Assembly: GCF_964355755.1 (NCBI RefSeq)
Contig: NC_092672.1
Coordinates: forward strand, 992,001 to 1,056,000
DNA from: Antedon mediterranea
Taxonomy: Eukaryota; Echinodermata; Crinoidea; Comatulida; Antedonidae
Direction of reading: 5' to 3'
Length of the DNA: 64,000 nt
The position numbers and the translations under genes were made by a program. The notes beneath the pieces are model-generated. The model worked only from the letters and a program-made list of their open reading frames with translations. It did no database searches and was not told the origin of the DNA. Of this stretch, positions 10,676 to 22,200 are shown one piece after another; the stretch's first letter is position 1, and every line of letters starts with the position of its first letter.

Positions 10676-13330
10676 ATGAACGTAACGTCAGTAGTATACC
10701 TTGTATTGCTTTGTTTCTTCGCAAGAGTGACATACTCGCAACACAATGGTAAGATGTATTATCTTGTTTATTTTGTATAATAATAATTAATTAGAATAAC
10801 TTTTGAAATAAGTATGTTCAATATATTTTTCCATCCAGCAGCGAGTAACTTGCCAATTGCAGGATGGATAAACTATTTTATAATTTATCGTGCTTATAAA
10901 CCAAGTCTCTGTTGAGGCTTATAGGGAGTGGAGTTGAAAGAGTCGTGACTTACAACCCTGACACTAGGTCAGGATTGAACCCCGGACCCGGCAAGCACTT
11001 TGACCACAAATCTACAGCTCCACTCCACCAAGCTACAGCTCCACAATATAAAGCCGAAACAAAATATATAGAAACGTGTGTTTTTCTCGGTTTAAGCATT
11101 GTAATTGTTTTCCAGTAGTTTGCCTAATTTAATATATAAAAAACAGCTCCTCTGCAAATAATCTTCTGACTGTTTTACCCTCTTTCGGACTTTCTTTCTG
11201 CCTACGTAAAATAAGCATAGGACATCTCGTGATATTTTGTGTTTATTTGTAGAAAAATCAAGAGAAGATCATGTGTACGAAGCTAAATTGTCCGTACAAG
11301 CAAGAAGATATGATGGTATACGTGGATTGTATTTGTTATAAAAAGTATTGAGATTTGACGGCATACTATAGCTTACCAGACACTGCAAAATAGTTTGTTT
11401 AAAGTGTATTAGGCAATTGACTAAATACCGAGGAGATGTTGACGGTCTCCTTCCTTGATATTCTCTCCCTCCTACATAATTTAGCACAATTTTACTTCTA
11501 CACAAATGTTCACCTTACTTCACTTGGTTACCATTCCTATTTAGATATTACTTAAAACATTTGCATTGATGAAGGGCTAGTGTTGATCGTTTTGATTTAG
11601 CTTTTTGCTGATCTTATTTTGTATTTTGCATATCTCCATTGACATCCAGCCACTGATACCCACAGCTTTATCATTATTTTTAGTAATTTGCCTTTGGATT
11701 AAAAACATTTTAAATGTATTACATAGGTATTGTATAATAGAGGTATGTGCTATGCATAATAGGCCTATAGCTATTACGCTTAATTCCTTGCTAATTCTTT
11801 TAAATTATATTCCATTGCAAGAATAAATGTTGGTAATTATAATTTTATAAAAACAGGTATGTTTGAATCAATGAAAGCTGTAGCTAACCTAGACAAAGTA
11901 GAGTTAACGACAGAGGAGAGAGACTTACTGTCAGTCGCCTTCGAACAAGCAGTGGGAGCTAAAAGAGACTCGTGGGAAATTATCAGCAGCACTGAACAAA
12001 AGGAAACAAATGACAAACATTCTGAATTGGCTAAAACTTACAAAACTAAGGTGTGTAACAAAATAAAATAAACAAAATGGCCGAAATTTAAAAAATAAAT
12101 AAAATTTCGACATCGTAAATATAAATCTAAAAACTACATTTAAATTCATATGTACTGGTATCAAATATGATGAAGACACGTGAAACGTGTCCAAAATTCA
12201 AGGTAAGTTAAATTTGTGCTTTGTTAGTTTGTTTAAAATACTTTCTATATTTACATTCATTTGGCAGTATTAGTCTTTTATTAGTTTATTTATTTATTTA
12301 TTTATTTATTCAATTTCTGCCATATACATAACAAAGAAGACAAAACAATTATAAAAGGAGGCACGGAAAGACCAAATAGGTGCTAAACACCTATGCTAGT
12401 TGGTCAACCCAGAACAGAGAAAAATAAATAAATTACGTTCTACAATAAAAGCATCGACAAGAAAGCGACCAACTACACACATTTTCAATATCAAAATTAT
12501 TTAAAAAATAAATATTGAGATAATTGCTAGTAATTTATTTTTATTGAAACTGATCTACTTTATACAATGATAACTGAATAAAGCGGAACTAAAAATGATT
12601 TATTCATGTTGTAAGAAGTGATGAGCCTCATAGACACATATATATTATTCAACGTGTTATTATTAGACCTATCAGTCTGTTGTAGATTGTTGTTGCTACT
12701 TTTTTGTTAGATGGAAAAAGAAATTCAGGCGATGTGTGAAGATATGTTAGAAGCACTTGATAAACTAATCGCAACTGCTGAAAGCACTAAAAGACAAGAA
12801 GATAAAGTGATTTATCACAGAATGCAAGTATACAGGATTTTTATTATTAATTTAATATTTCTACTCTATCATGAATATTTTTGTGGTCTTCTATAAGAAA
12901 ACTCCGAACGTTTGCAATTTTCGAAATATTTTTAAATAAATAAATTAACTTAAAAGTTAATGTTGTATAATTTTAAATATATATTTTTAGGAAAGGAGAC
13001 GCTTACAGATATCTGGCAGAAATTGCTGTCGGAGCAGAAAGAACAGAGGCAGAAAATGAGAGTTTACAAGCCTATAAAACCGCAAAACAACTTGCGGAGG
13101 AAGAATTACCAACCACTGATCCAATTCGATTGGAAGTAGCTCTGAACTTGTCAGAGTTCTACTATGAAATCTTAAACGATCCAGACAGTGCAATGACGTT
13201 AGCCAAATCTGCCTTCGATGCTGCAATAGCCGAGTTGGATGCGCTAAATGAAGATGATTACAAGGAGTTTACGCGTATTATGCAGTTATTACGTGATAAC
13301 CTGACTCTGTGGACCTCGGACATCCCATAA
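10676..13330 (+). CDS. 14-3-3-like protein with N-terminal signal peptide
   Basis: Exons are 10676-10748, 11253-11315, 11857-12050, 12711-12823 and 12991-13330 (stop TAA). They total 783 nt, 260 residues. The first exon encodes a signal peptide: Met-Asn-Val-Thr, hydrophobic core [12 protein letters not shown], then RVTYS with likely cleavage before QHN. It ends in phase 1 and joins in frame to [14 protein letters not shown], 14-3-3 helix A. The rest covers the whole fold: [10 protein letters not shown] (helix C), [23 protein letters not shown] and [14 protein letters not shown]. The C-terminal tail is only IP. 14-3-3 proteins are normally cytosolic phospho-Ser/Thr adaptors. Here R56, R127 and Y128 equivalents are kept, but K49, R60 and V176 equivalents are all Glu. 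Dimer residues R18, Y82, K85 and E89 are kept; D21 is Gly. Intron 4 needs a GC donor. I infer a secreted or lumenal 14-3-3 derivative. Confidence 0.87.
10900..11046 (-). mobile_element. tRNA-derived SINE-like insertion
   Basis: Read on the minus strand, the segment starts ggagctgtagcttggtggag and carries a B-box-like ggggttcaatcctgacc, with an inverted ctccactcc-type end near 10925. A related copy is at 20980-21282 on the plus strand. It lies in intron 1 of the signal-peptide 14-3-3 gene. Confidence 0.6.
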
Positions 13331-14371
13331 TAATGAGATGGTAGGAAACAATTGTTATAATTTAAAACTCTTTTTATTTTAAAATCTTATTATTTGAATA
13401 AGAAGAATCTGGTTGGTCTAGTTTTCATTGCAACAACAATACTTTTTAATATGTTATGATGCGCATGCTCACAATCACTTGGAGGCGGAGTAAAACTGGG
13501 GTTAAGGTGAGGGGTTTTGGAGTGGGAGAGAATTTCCAAAATATCTGAAAAAAATATCATTATATTATTTGTGTTCTTTTCAGATAACGACAATGGAGAA
13601 GCCTATAGCTTATCCTCATGCCGTGATGACTTCATAGAGCCTATAATTGGGTTAGGCTTTTTTTGTGATTTTTGTTTTATTATCGGTGTGATTGTATACG
13701 TGGTATTTGGTTATGGGTCTATTCAAGTTTTTGCTTTATCAAACGTATTTTTTATGTTTAAATTAAATTAATTAATCATATCAACTATTTTAGTATCTCA
13801 TCCTAATGTTTATACCCGGATGTGTGTATCCATTGGAATTGAAACAAGAATGTATAACGGTTACCAGGATACGAAGTGGATTGTTGCGCATGCGTTTGTT
13901 GTGCTGATGAGCTAATCAAGTATTTTAAAATAAAAATTACGGAGCAGGTGCGTATAGTATGCATTATACAATGTAAACAGCACAATTAACACCCATCATG
14001 CATTGCAATCAACACCCATCATGCATTGCAATTAACACCCATCATGCATTGTAGTATTGCAATTTAGTGAGGACAACAGATTTTGTTGCTTTGTAGTTTT
14101 TTGTTCTTGTTATCTTTTTCTTTGAAATCCTGCATGTGACAAGAAACTTGTTACAGGATCCTCAATAATTGTTTAATTATATTGTCATTTTGCCATTATT
14201 TAAATTAATAAATATTTTTGAAAATGAAATAGGCCTATGTCTTTGTGTTTATTACAGAAAAAAATAATTAGGCTAAGAATAATTGTTCACCATGAAATCG
14301 GCAGAAAAAAATAAAAAAGAACAATGTCAGTATGTTTCTGTTGTCGATTATTAAAATAAATATTAAGATAC

Positions 14372-14655
14372 TTCCAAATACCAGGTACTTCCAGATCCCA
14401 GGTACTTCCAGATCACAGGTACTTTCAAATCTCAGGTACTTCCAAATCCCAGGTACTTCCAAATCCCAGGTACTTCCAAATCACAGGTACTTCCAAATCA
14501 CAGGTACTTCCAAATCCCAGGTACTTCCAAATCCCAGGTACTTCCAGATCCCAGGTACTTCCAGATCCCAGGTACTTCCAGATCCCAGGTACTTCCAGAT
14601 CCCAGGTACTTCCAGATCCCAGGTACTTCCAGATCCCAGGTACTTCCAGATCCCA
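14372..14655. repeat. Minisatellite AGGTACTTCCAGATCCC (17 bp)
   Basis: About 16 copies of a 17-bp unit, aggtacttccagatccc, with variants aaatccc, aaatcac and gatcac. Copies at the right end are nearly identical. It is open in several frames on both strands, which explains spurious long reading frames here. Confidence 0.93.
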
Positions 14656-14916
14656 AATTATGTAAAATATTGAATGACACCGTTGAAGGTTTACATCTTC
14701 TATAAATTAAAGGTGTATTGTCTCCCAAAAATTAAGATTAATTAAATCACACTTTGAAAAGCTTATTTTATAGTTTTAATCAAGTTAATCACTTTCATTG
14801 AAAAAAACCCCCAAAATAATGTTTTCACTTATAAAATAACATAATAAATGGTTAAATTCAACCAAAAATAAATTGGCTGGCAGCCTATTTGACCATTTTT
14901 TCAGTTATTTTAGGTT

Positions 14917-15110
14917 TGGGGCAAATCGTTGAACCTAAATTCGTTTTAATTGTCAATAACTAATTATCTAACTCAATTTAATTAGTAAACAGGGTGGTTA
15001 AAATCAGTACCAAAAGTACGAACCAACTTTATATACCATCGAGTAAACATTCTAGAAGTAATACGCGATTTACCGAATTTTGCCTTTATGTAAATTTATA
15101 TATATAGATA
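14917..15110 (-). repeat. Right copy of inverted repeat bracketing the 14-3-3 locus
   Basis: Reverse complement of 7132-7333, including ttggggcaaatcgttgaacc, taattatctaactcaattta and aaccaactttatataccatc. It lies 1.6 kb beyond the stop of the intact 14-3-3 gene. Confidence 0.75.
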
Positions 15111-17060
15111 ATTTGTTCATGAGATCGGTAAAGATCGCTTGATATTTTGAAGATCACTTGAATAAGAAACTTAAATAAATCTACCCTTCTCTTTAAAAAC
15201 TTAGCATAAAATCCGGGAAGGTAAGTAGTTACAATAAATTAACTTTGTCTTAAATTAAGTTTGGTTGCCCGTCCAGGGTATTTCACAGGTCTGTATCCAG
15301 GAATTATTATTATTATCATTATTAGAAATTAATCCAAGAACAGACTTTATAAACATTTTAAAAAGTTGCACAATTAATGTTATGACTGAATTAGATTGTT
15401 GTTGTAGTCGTGGCAGGTGGTGGTTATATCCATAACATGTTTTGAAAATACTATTATTATTGATTTGATTTATTACACTCTAAAAAAATGACTATATTAC
15501 ATATTTCACCATGTGTTGATAATCTGAACAAAAACTTTAAATTGTGACAAAAACCTACAGCAGATGTGAATGCAATGTAACGTTACTAAATATGTAAATT
15601 ACATGTAAATCACATATGTAAATTTATGCATAAAAAATATAACACGCTACTGAATTGAAGAAAACACATGGCAAATATAATCTAATTAGGTTAACATAAT
15701 TTGCATGATGAAGTTGGTATAAAAAAAAACAAGAAAAGACTATGAAATACCATCAAGGTAAAATATCTGCCCAGGAACATCTTTCAGCTAGGGGGAATCC
15801 TAGAAAGAAGTACTCCATTCCCAATTCAATATATTGCCTCGGTTTTATTTAATTCCTTATTTCTAAATATTCTAAATGGCTCTAAGACTAGGCTTACTTG
15901 TAATCCACATAGACAACACACACAAAATAACAATGAAATAAGGATAACAGTCTGCTGGTATACATGATAGGCCTAGGTCTATATCCATTTTCTACAGCAT
16001 GTGGTATGTCTCTCTAGAATTATTTACCCATTACCGAATTAAAATGTATGAATTAAGATACTGGAGATTAGAAACAATCACGCGTGGACTATTACTGACA
16101 TAAACTTTGCACACGCGCGCGCTTTTAAGTTGATAATCTTAAAATCCATAAGGTCGACATAATGTCAATTTGTTTTCAGAATTCGTCGCATTAGTAAACA
16201 GCACATTACTCTATGTTGTAAAATGTTTATTACTGTTACTATCTATAAGTAGACGAAAGTCGTAAGAAATTGTTGGAATACTTCAAAATCTCGTCCTTTA
16301 GGTTCGGCCCCATGCAATTATTAAGTACGCTCAATTTGACCAATCACAAGCAATGAATCAAGCGACCTTTTTTGTTGCGCGTGCGCGGTACGCCAAGCAT
16401 TGCGTCATATAGCGCCATTTGTGAGGGAAGAAAGCAGAGCAAATACAGTATTTGAAAGTACAGAAAGAAAGGTAATTGGCTAAGCTTGCATAACAATCCT
16501 TTGCGATTTTTGCAAATAGCAATACTAACTCCCAGGCAAGTTAAATGCAGGATACATCAAACTTACAACACATTATTATGTAGACATACATCGACTAAGT
16601 ATATTATGTTAATGTACTTAAAATATCAACTGTCAAAAGTTGGAATCGATCAAACATTTTAATGTCAAATGCGGTGAGAGAGTCGTCAACTGGAAGTGAA
16701 CTTTAATAACTATAAATAGGCCTAAGATTTTCTTGAAGGTAGGTTTTACATTGCTGATACAGTACATGTATTATTCTGCACATTATATTCTTGGCAATCG
16801 GACACACTCTTTCCTGAGAACAAATCGACATGCCCTTTCAAAGCATAACCAGGTACCGTATAATATTAATAAAATAAGCAAACTATAGCCGGCATTTTCA
16901 TTTGATATATATATTTAAAATATTTATACTTTGGTAAATAAAATATAAAAGAAAACATAAGAACTAATATACTCTATGAACACTAATATAATATTCTAAT
17001 TAAAATTCTAAATTTATTTATCGTTGTACATTGATTAATTAAAGGCCTACCTATTATTAT

Positions 17061-17430
17061 TATGTCTATACCGAGTTAAGTAGGCCTACACATAACAATT
17101 CAAAATACTGAATTCTCGTGTTGTTGTCTAATTATTACAAATTTGAATCACGGTTCCTCGAAAAACATTATCTACGTATAAACATATCTATACCGAGTTA
17201 AGTACACAACTTAATATTCAATATTCGTGTTTATGTTGTCTCTTTCAAAATGTCAACATCATTATTTAAAATCTGAATATTCATCGAAAAACATAATCTA
17301 CTTAGTATACATATATCTATACCGAGTTAAGTACACAAGTTAATATTGAATGCGTCGTGTGTTTATGTTTAAAATGTCAACATCATTATTTAAAATCTGA
17401 ATCACGATTCCTCGGAAAACATTACAACTC
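17061..17430. repeat. Three diverged ~125-bp tandem copies
   Basis: The words ctataccgagttaagta, aatgtcaacatcattattta and cgattcctcg(a/g)aaaacat recur at roughly 120-130-bp spacing, three times. No coding potential is seen. This looks like a small local tandem duplication. Confidence 0.65.
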
Positions 17431-19089
17431 AAACTATACATATCCTCGTTAATCTATTAATACTTTCTAAAATTCAAAACATTAATTTTTGCCTTTAAAA
17501 TTCGTGATATCCAATGTATGTCTGGCAGCCAGCAGGGGAGTTAGTAGGAATATGTATAAACAATTAGTCTGATGGTATTTTGTAGCAATGTTCAATGTGT
17601 ATGTGGCCATACACATTGCTTCAGCTTGAAAAACTAAGTATCTATCTATGATCTGGGTTAATGTCAACCTGGGCATGATTAGTCATAACTTCTTTCCTGA
17701 ATTTAAGGGTGAATGGCACGAATTCAAACAATGTGATTTTCATTAAGAGTAAAAAAAAAAAATCGGTATTAGATAGTATAGACCTACATTATAAGCAGTT
17801 TGAAATTACGCTTCCCAGTAGTACGCAATGCAAGAAAATTGACCAATCAACGAAGCCAAAAAATCATAATAATCCGAACTGTTCCTTGTGATTGGTCAAC
17901 TCACTTTCGCTGCGTCTACGTCTTTATGCGTTGCGTCCAAATGGGAATTATTTTGTTTAGATCACAACGCTTTTAAAAACTGAGCATTAAATTGCGTGAA
18001 TACCTAGTATATAGTATATTAGTAGGCCTAATTGCTACGAATACTAATTAGTATTGGTAATACCATTATTTTTACTACCTTCATATAAATACTTGAACAA
18101 AGAGCCATTTACATACTGTATAGAAAAAAAACTATATTACTGTAAGAAGAAGTAGTTCAATTTATAAGGACACTGAACTCGTTTTACTGAAATAATTAAA
18201 ACCACAAAGATTAAATGAGATATATAATAATAGGAATGTTATATAAAAAATTGCAGAAGTTAATTATTATGAGTTCCTGGTAAAGTTGGAAAAAAGAAAA
18301 TTAGGGTTTTTTTCGAAATAGATTCACACAATTATGGAATACAATATCAGTAATCAGGGGAAAATGGCAAAATCAGCACTGTGGTCATTTTACAAAAGTT
18401 GATCAATATAGACATTATGATAAAACAAACAATTGAATAAGGATTGTTCCTCTTACGGAATATTAGATTAAATTTAGCAGAAAATGAGGAACTGAACAAG
18501 AACATTTCAAGTGAGGGCTGCAAGCAGATGACATCATTAGGTGACCATTTAGAATAAAATGATCACCTATTGTTATTTTATGAAATCTTTATTGTTATTA
18601 TTATTATACATACATTACATACATACACTATTTTGTGTAACAATCATCTCGAAAAGTTAAATGTCAATGAATGATCACACAATTTTCACAATATCTTAAC
18701 TTAATCCTAATAAGCTTTCCAGCGTGATCACTCATCCGTGACGTCATTTATACGCCATTGTGTGAAATCACATTATCGATCATATCTCTACAACTTGTAA
18801 TCACATGCCAATAAAATTCACTATACATAAACTTCATGTCAAGGGTAAAAATAATAGCAAATAAAAACCTACACATTCCAAGGTCATGCGCATGAAGAAG
18901 ATGAGGAACCAGAACTTTCCTATTAGTTTCCCTACTTGAACATAAATTTCAGAGTTAGATTAGGACAATCATCTGATCAAGCTCCTTGACTCAAAGCCAT
19001 ACTTTACAGTAAATATTAAATTATCATTCTGCGATTATTAAAGTATTATTTAAAGATTTCAACTTAAAGAAAGCACATGCAACTTTGTT

Positions 19090-19095
19090 TTTATT
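19090..19095 (-). promoter_or_regulatory. Candidate poly(A) signal for CHFR
   Basis: AATAAA on the minus strand (tttatt on the plus), about 110 bp beyond the CHFR stop codon. Position and orientation fit; A/T-rich sequence makes chance occurrence likely. Confidence 0.4.
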
Positions 19096-19203
19096 AAAAT
19101 ATATTTTCTAAACTTCTACAACAAGCATGCATACATTATTCAAATATCTATATTGTAACATCAGGTAAAAAAAGGTCATAGGTCAAATATTGAGTAGGTT
19201 GCG

Positions 19204-22200
19204 TCAATGTCTTGTCTGCTCACAAATATGATTAAAGTTTCTAGAAAAAGAAGAAAAAAGAACATCTTTAAACATTTAACAAATAAAAAGTAGGGAGGAG
19301 ATAGTAAAACAAGATATATGTGACCTCTGACCTTGCATGGTGTGGCTTTTTGGTTTGTGTTTTACAATTTTTCCCCCAATAACAGTTAGGACGACTGGTT
19401 ACATCATCTGCAAATTTAAAAAAAAGATTTGAGATGATTAAATACAATGTTTACATCAGTCAACTTTTAAAGTTTATTGTGAATGTAAACTTTTCAACTC
19501 ATAAAACGGTTTAAAACGATTCAAAATTATGAATGTGTGTTATGAATTATGTTTAAAAAGAAAATTAAAAAAAAACACATGTTTTGAAATTGTATTACAT
19601 GTACATTTGACTTTGAGTGTTGGTAGTGGGTAGTAGATTATATGTAAATCTACTTTTTAAATATGACGTTGAGCGTTGGTGGAGGGCAATATACTTGGCC
19701 CTATGTTGATTTAAAAAATGGAATATGACTTTGCTTTTGATACAAACTACATTGTTTAATTTAATCTCTGAGGAAATGTTTGGTTTTTAAAGAAACAAAT
19801 AGAGGAAGAAGCCAAGTAGGCATTCAAAGGCCACTTGGAAACCCACATATATCCTATAATTGCCAATGTATAGTTGAGAGCATGATCAAAGGGTGGTTTA
19901 GTTCACAAATCCATACTTAACAATTTATATATTGGTCACGTAGATAGATATAGATTAATACATTATACTATTCATTATTATGTAAATATATTAACACCTA
20001 AATAAATTCCTGTCTGTCATTTGATTGGCCAATTGTGGGTCACATGGTGTGCATTAATACGCACTATTGAACAGATAAACTTTGATTGAACTTGAATCTG
20101 GATTGTATTGTTAATTTTTCAGTAGATAACGTTTAAAAAGTAATAGACTTACAGTAAATTGGTGAATTTAGATTTTTAAATTTTTTTTTAAAGATTTAAA
20201 TAGATTTGGTGTAAAAACTGTTTCAATTGGAGAATTGAATTTTTTTTTCTTATTAATTAAAAAATATACTTACTGGGCAAATCACTAATTGGTATATCTT
20301 TCCGATACAAATAAGCTAATTCTTTAAAAAGTTTCAGGCCGCATTGGTAGCAAATCACACTTGCACTAGTGGTTTGGGCCTGTAATTGAGGAGTGTAGCG
20401 GTTCGAATCCAATCGCACCAAACACTCTTGGAAAAGATCAAGGTAAGTCATATTCTTGGATTGGATGTAGTTCTGAAATATAAACAATCCAAAACACACA
20501 TTTAGTGGCAGTGTAAAGAAAGCAAATTAAGTATGTTAAAGAACATACAGTATTGGTGCCAAGTTCAATACTCTTTTCACATCGTCTGGTAAAACTCTAC
20601 ACCAGAGGGCACACCATACAAAACGCTTGTGTTGACGTCGGGTGTGTGCTAGGCGATTGATGTGACAGGTCTATAAGAGTTTAGCCAGATATAGTACTTG
20701 TGATAAACCCTAGCCGGCCCTATTACTATCATATACTATAATGTACTGTTATCAAAAAAATTGTTGCAGAAAGTATTTCAAACTACAGAATGGATTAACA
20801 TGGCAGTTCCACCACACATTCTATCTTGTGGTTTCTGTATTCCAATTTGTTGGTACTCATTATGGAAACTTTAAGCTTCTTCTACACTGCTATCAAACTA
20901 GTTTAACAAAAAAAGTGTGATGTGCCCAAATAAGGTAGTGATATGCCCACATATGGTAGTGATATGACATCATCATATTGGAGTGGAGCTGTGGCTTGGT
21001 GGTTATGATGCTTGGCTACCAATCTAAGGGTCCTGGGTTCAAGTCCTGTCATATGTCAGGGTTTTTTTCTCATGACAATTTACAACTCCACTCCCAAAGA
21101 CTTAATATTAAGTCTTTGTTTATGTAGAGCATCTTGTGTATATGTTTGTCTTATATGTTCTAGTGCAGTATATGGAGAGCCATCTCGATAGTGCTTTGCA
21201 CTCATGGCAATCCTCAGGGTGCTGCACCGCTGTATTGGCATGTATTGTTGTGCCTGAAAATTGAATAAAACATAAAACATAGTCCATATATGGGCACATC
21301 ACATCTTGTTGTCACATAAAGTTTGATAGTGTAGCCAGAGCTTTAATATATTAAATAAAATGTTTACAGTAATTCACTTTCTGCTGCAGTAAATCATAGA
21401 CCCATATTTCAATATTGTGTGTATATAATAGTGTTAGCTCTATACTTCAATGATTAAGCATGGGTGGTACAACCTTGTGGAAAAACACAAGTTTCTTTGT
21501 AAAATACAGAGTATGTAGGCAGGCTAGGTCATGGCATCCCTTCAATGTCATATTTAATCATTTTTCTTTCAATGAACAATTGTTTACAATAATATATGTG
21601 TATAAAGATTAATGGCAACAAAGCATAACCTATAAAGGAAACAAACAAGATAATGTTAAATCTTAATTTAATACCAGGGGCGGATCAAGCATTGTGTATC
21701 AGAGGGTGCCGCATTTTATGTCAAATAGTTTGAAGAATAGAATTTATGACAGTTGTTAATAGTCAGATTCAAACCATAGTCAATGTACTTCCACAATCCA
21801 ACCAACATCAGCGTGGGTTCAAATTGATATTTTAGGTTGGTTTTGTGAAAGTTGCTATTGTTAATTTCCTGGTGAAATCTTTTTGTTTTGTATGATTTGT
21901 ATTTGGATGTAAAATAAGAAAATGAATGAATGAAATAAGAGTTTTCATTTCCATTTGTAAACATAATTAATGACCTTTCATAATTAAACTAAAGATATAA
22001 AACAAATCTGCATCCTGGTTTATAACGGCCAATCAAACTATGACCTATTTAATACAACTTTCAAATCATGTGATTTTACACGCACACAACTAGAAGTGGA
22101 GAAAGATTTATGTAATATAGTTTTAAAAACTATAGTTTATCTAAAGAATCAATTTGAATTACAGTCAACTCTCTCCAATTGGACTACACAAGCCAGCCTA

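Larger units (their letters stand above)
13331..19203. other. Intergenic region between 14-3-3 and CHFR (convergent 3' ends)
   Basis: No gene is supportable. It holds three 23-bp repeats (cacccatcatgcattgcaat) at 13989-14048, a 17-bp minisatellite at 14372-14655, the inverted copy of the 7132 repeat at 14917-15110, ACGCAA-type inverted elements at about 16300-16430 and 17800-17950, and a threefold ~125-bp repeat at 17061-17430. The tract 15110-16300 and most of 17950-19080 are AT-rich with nothing I recognise. On the minus strand an AATAAA at 19090-19095 is a plausible CHFR poly(A) signal. Confidence 0.6.

Noticed and set aside
13583-13771. Possible extra 14-3-3 C-terminal tail exon (DNDNGEA after a ttttcag acceptor)
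   Set aside because: The last 14-3-3 exon already ends in TAA TAA before any donor, so the segment could only be used in the 3' UTR; the acidic resemblance is too short to support.
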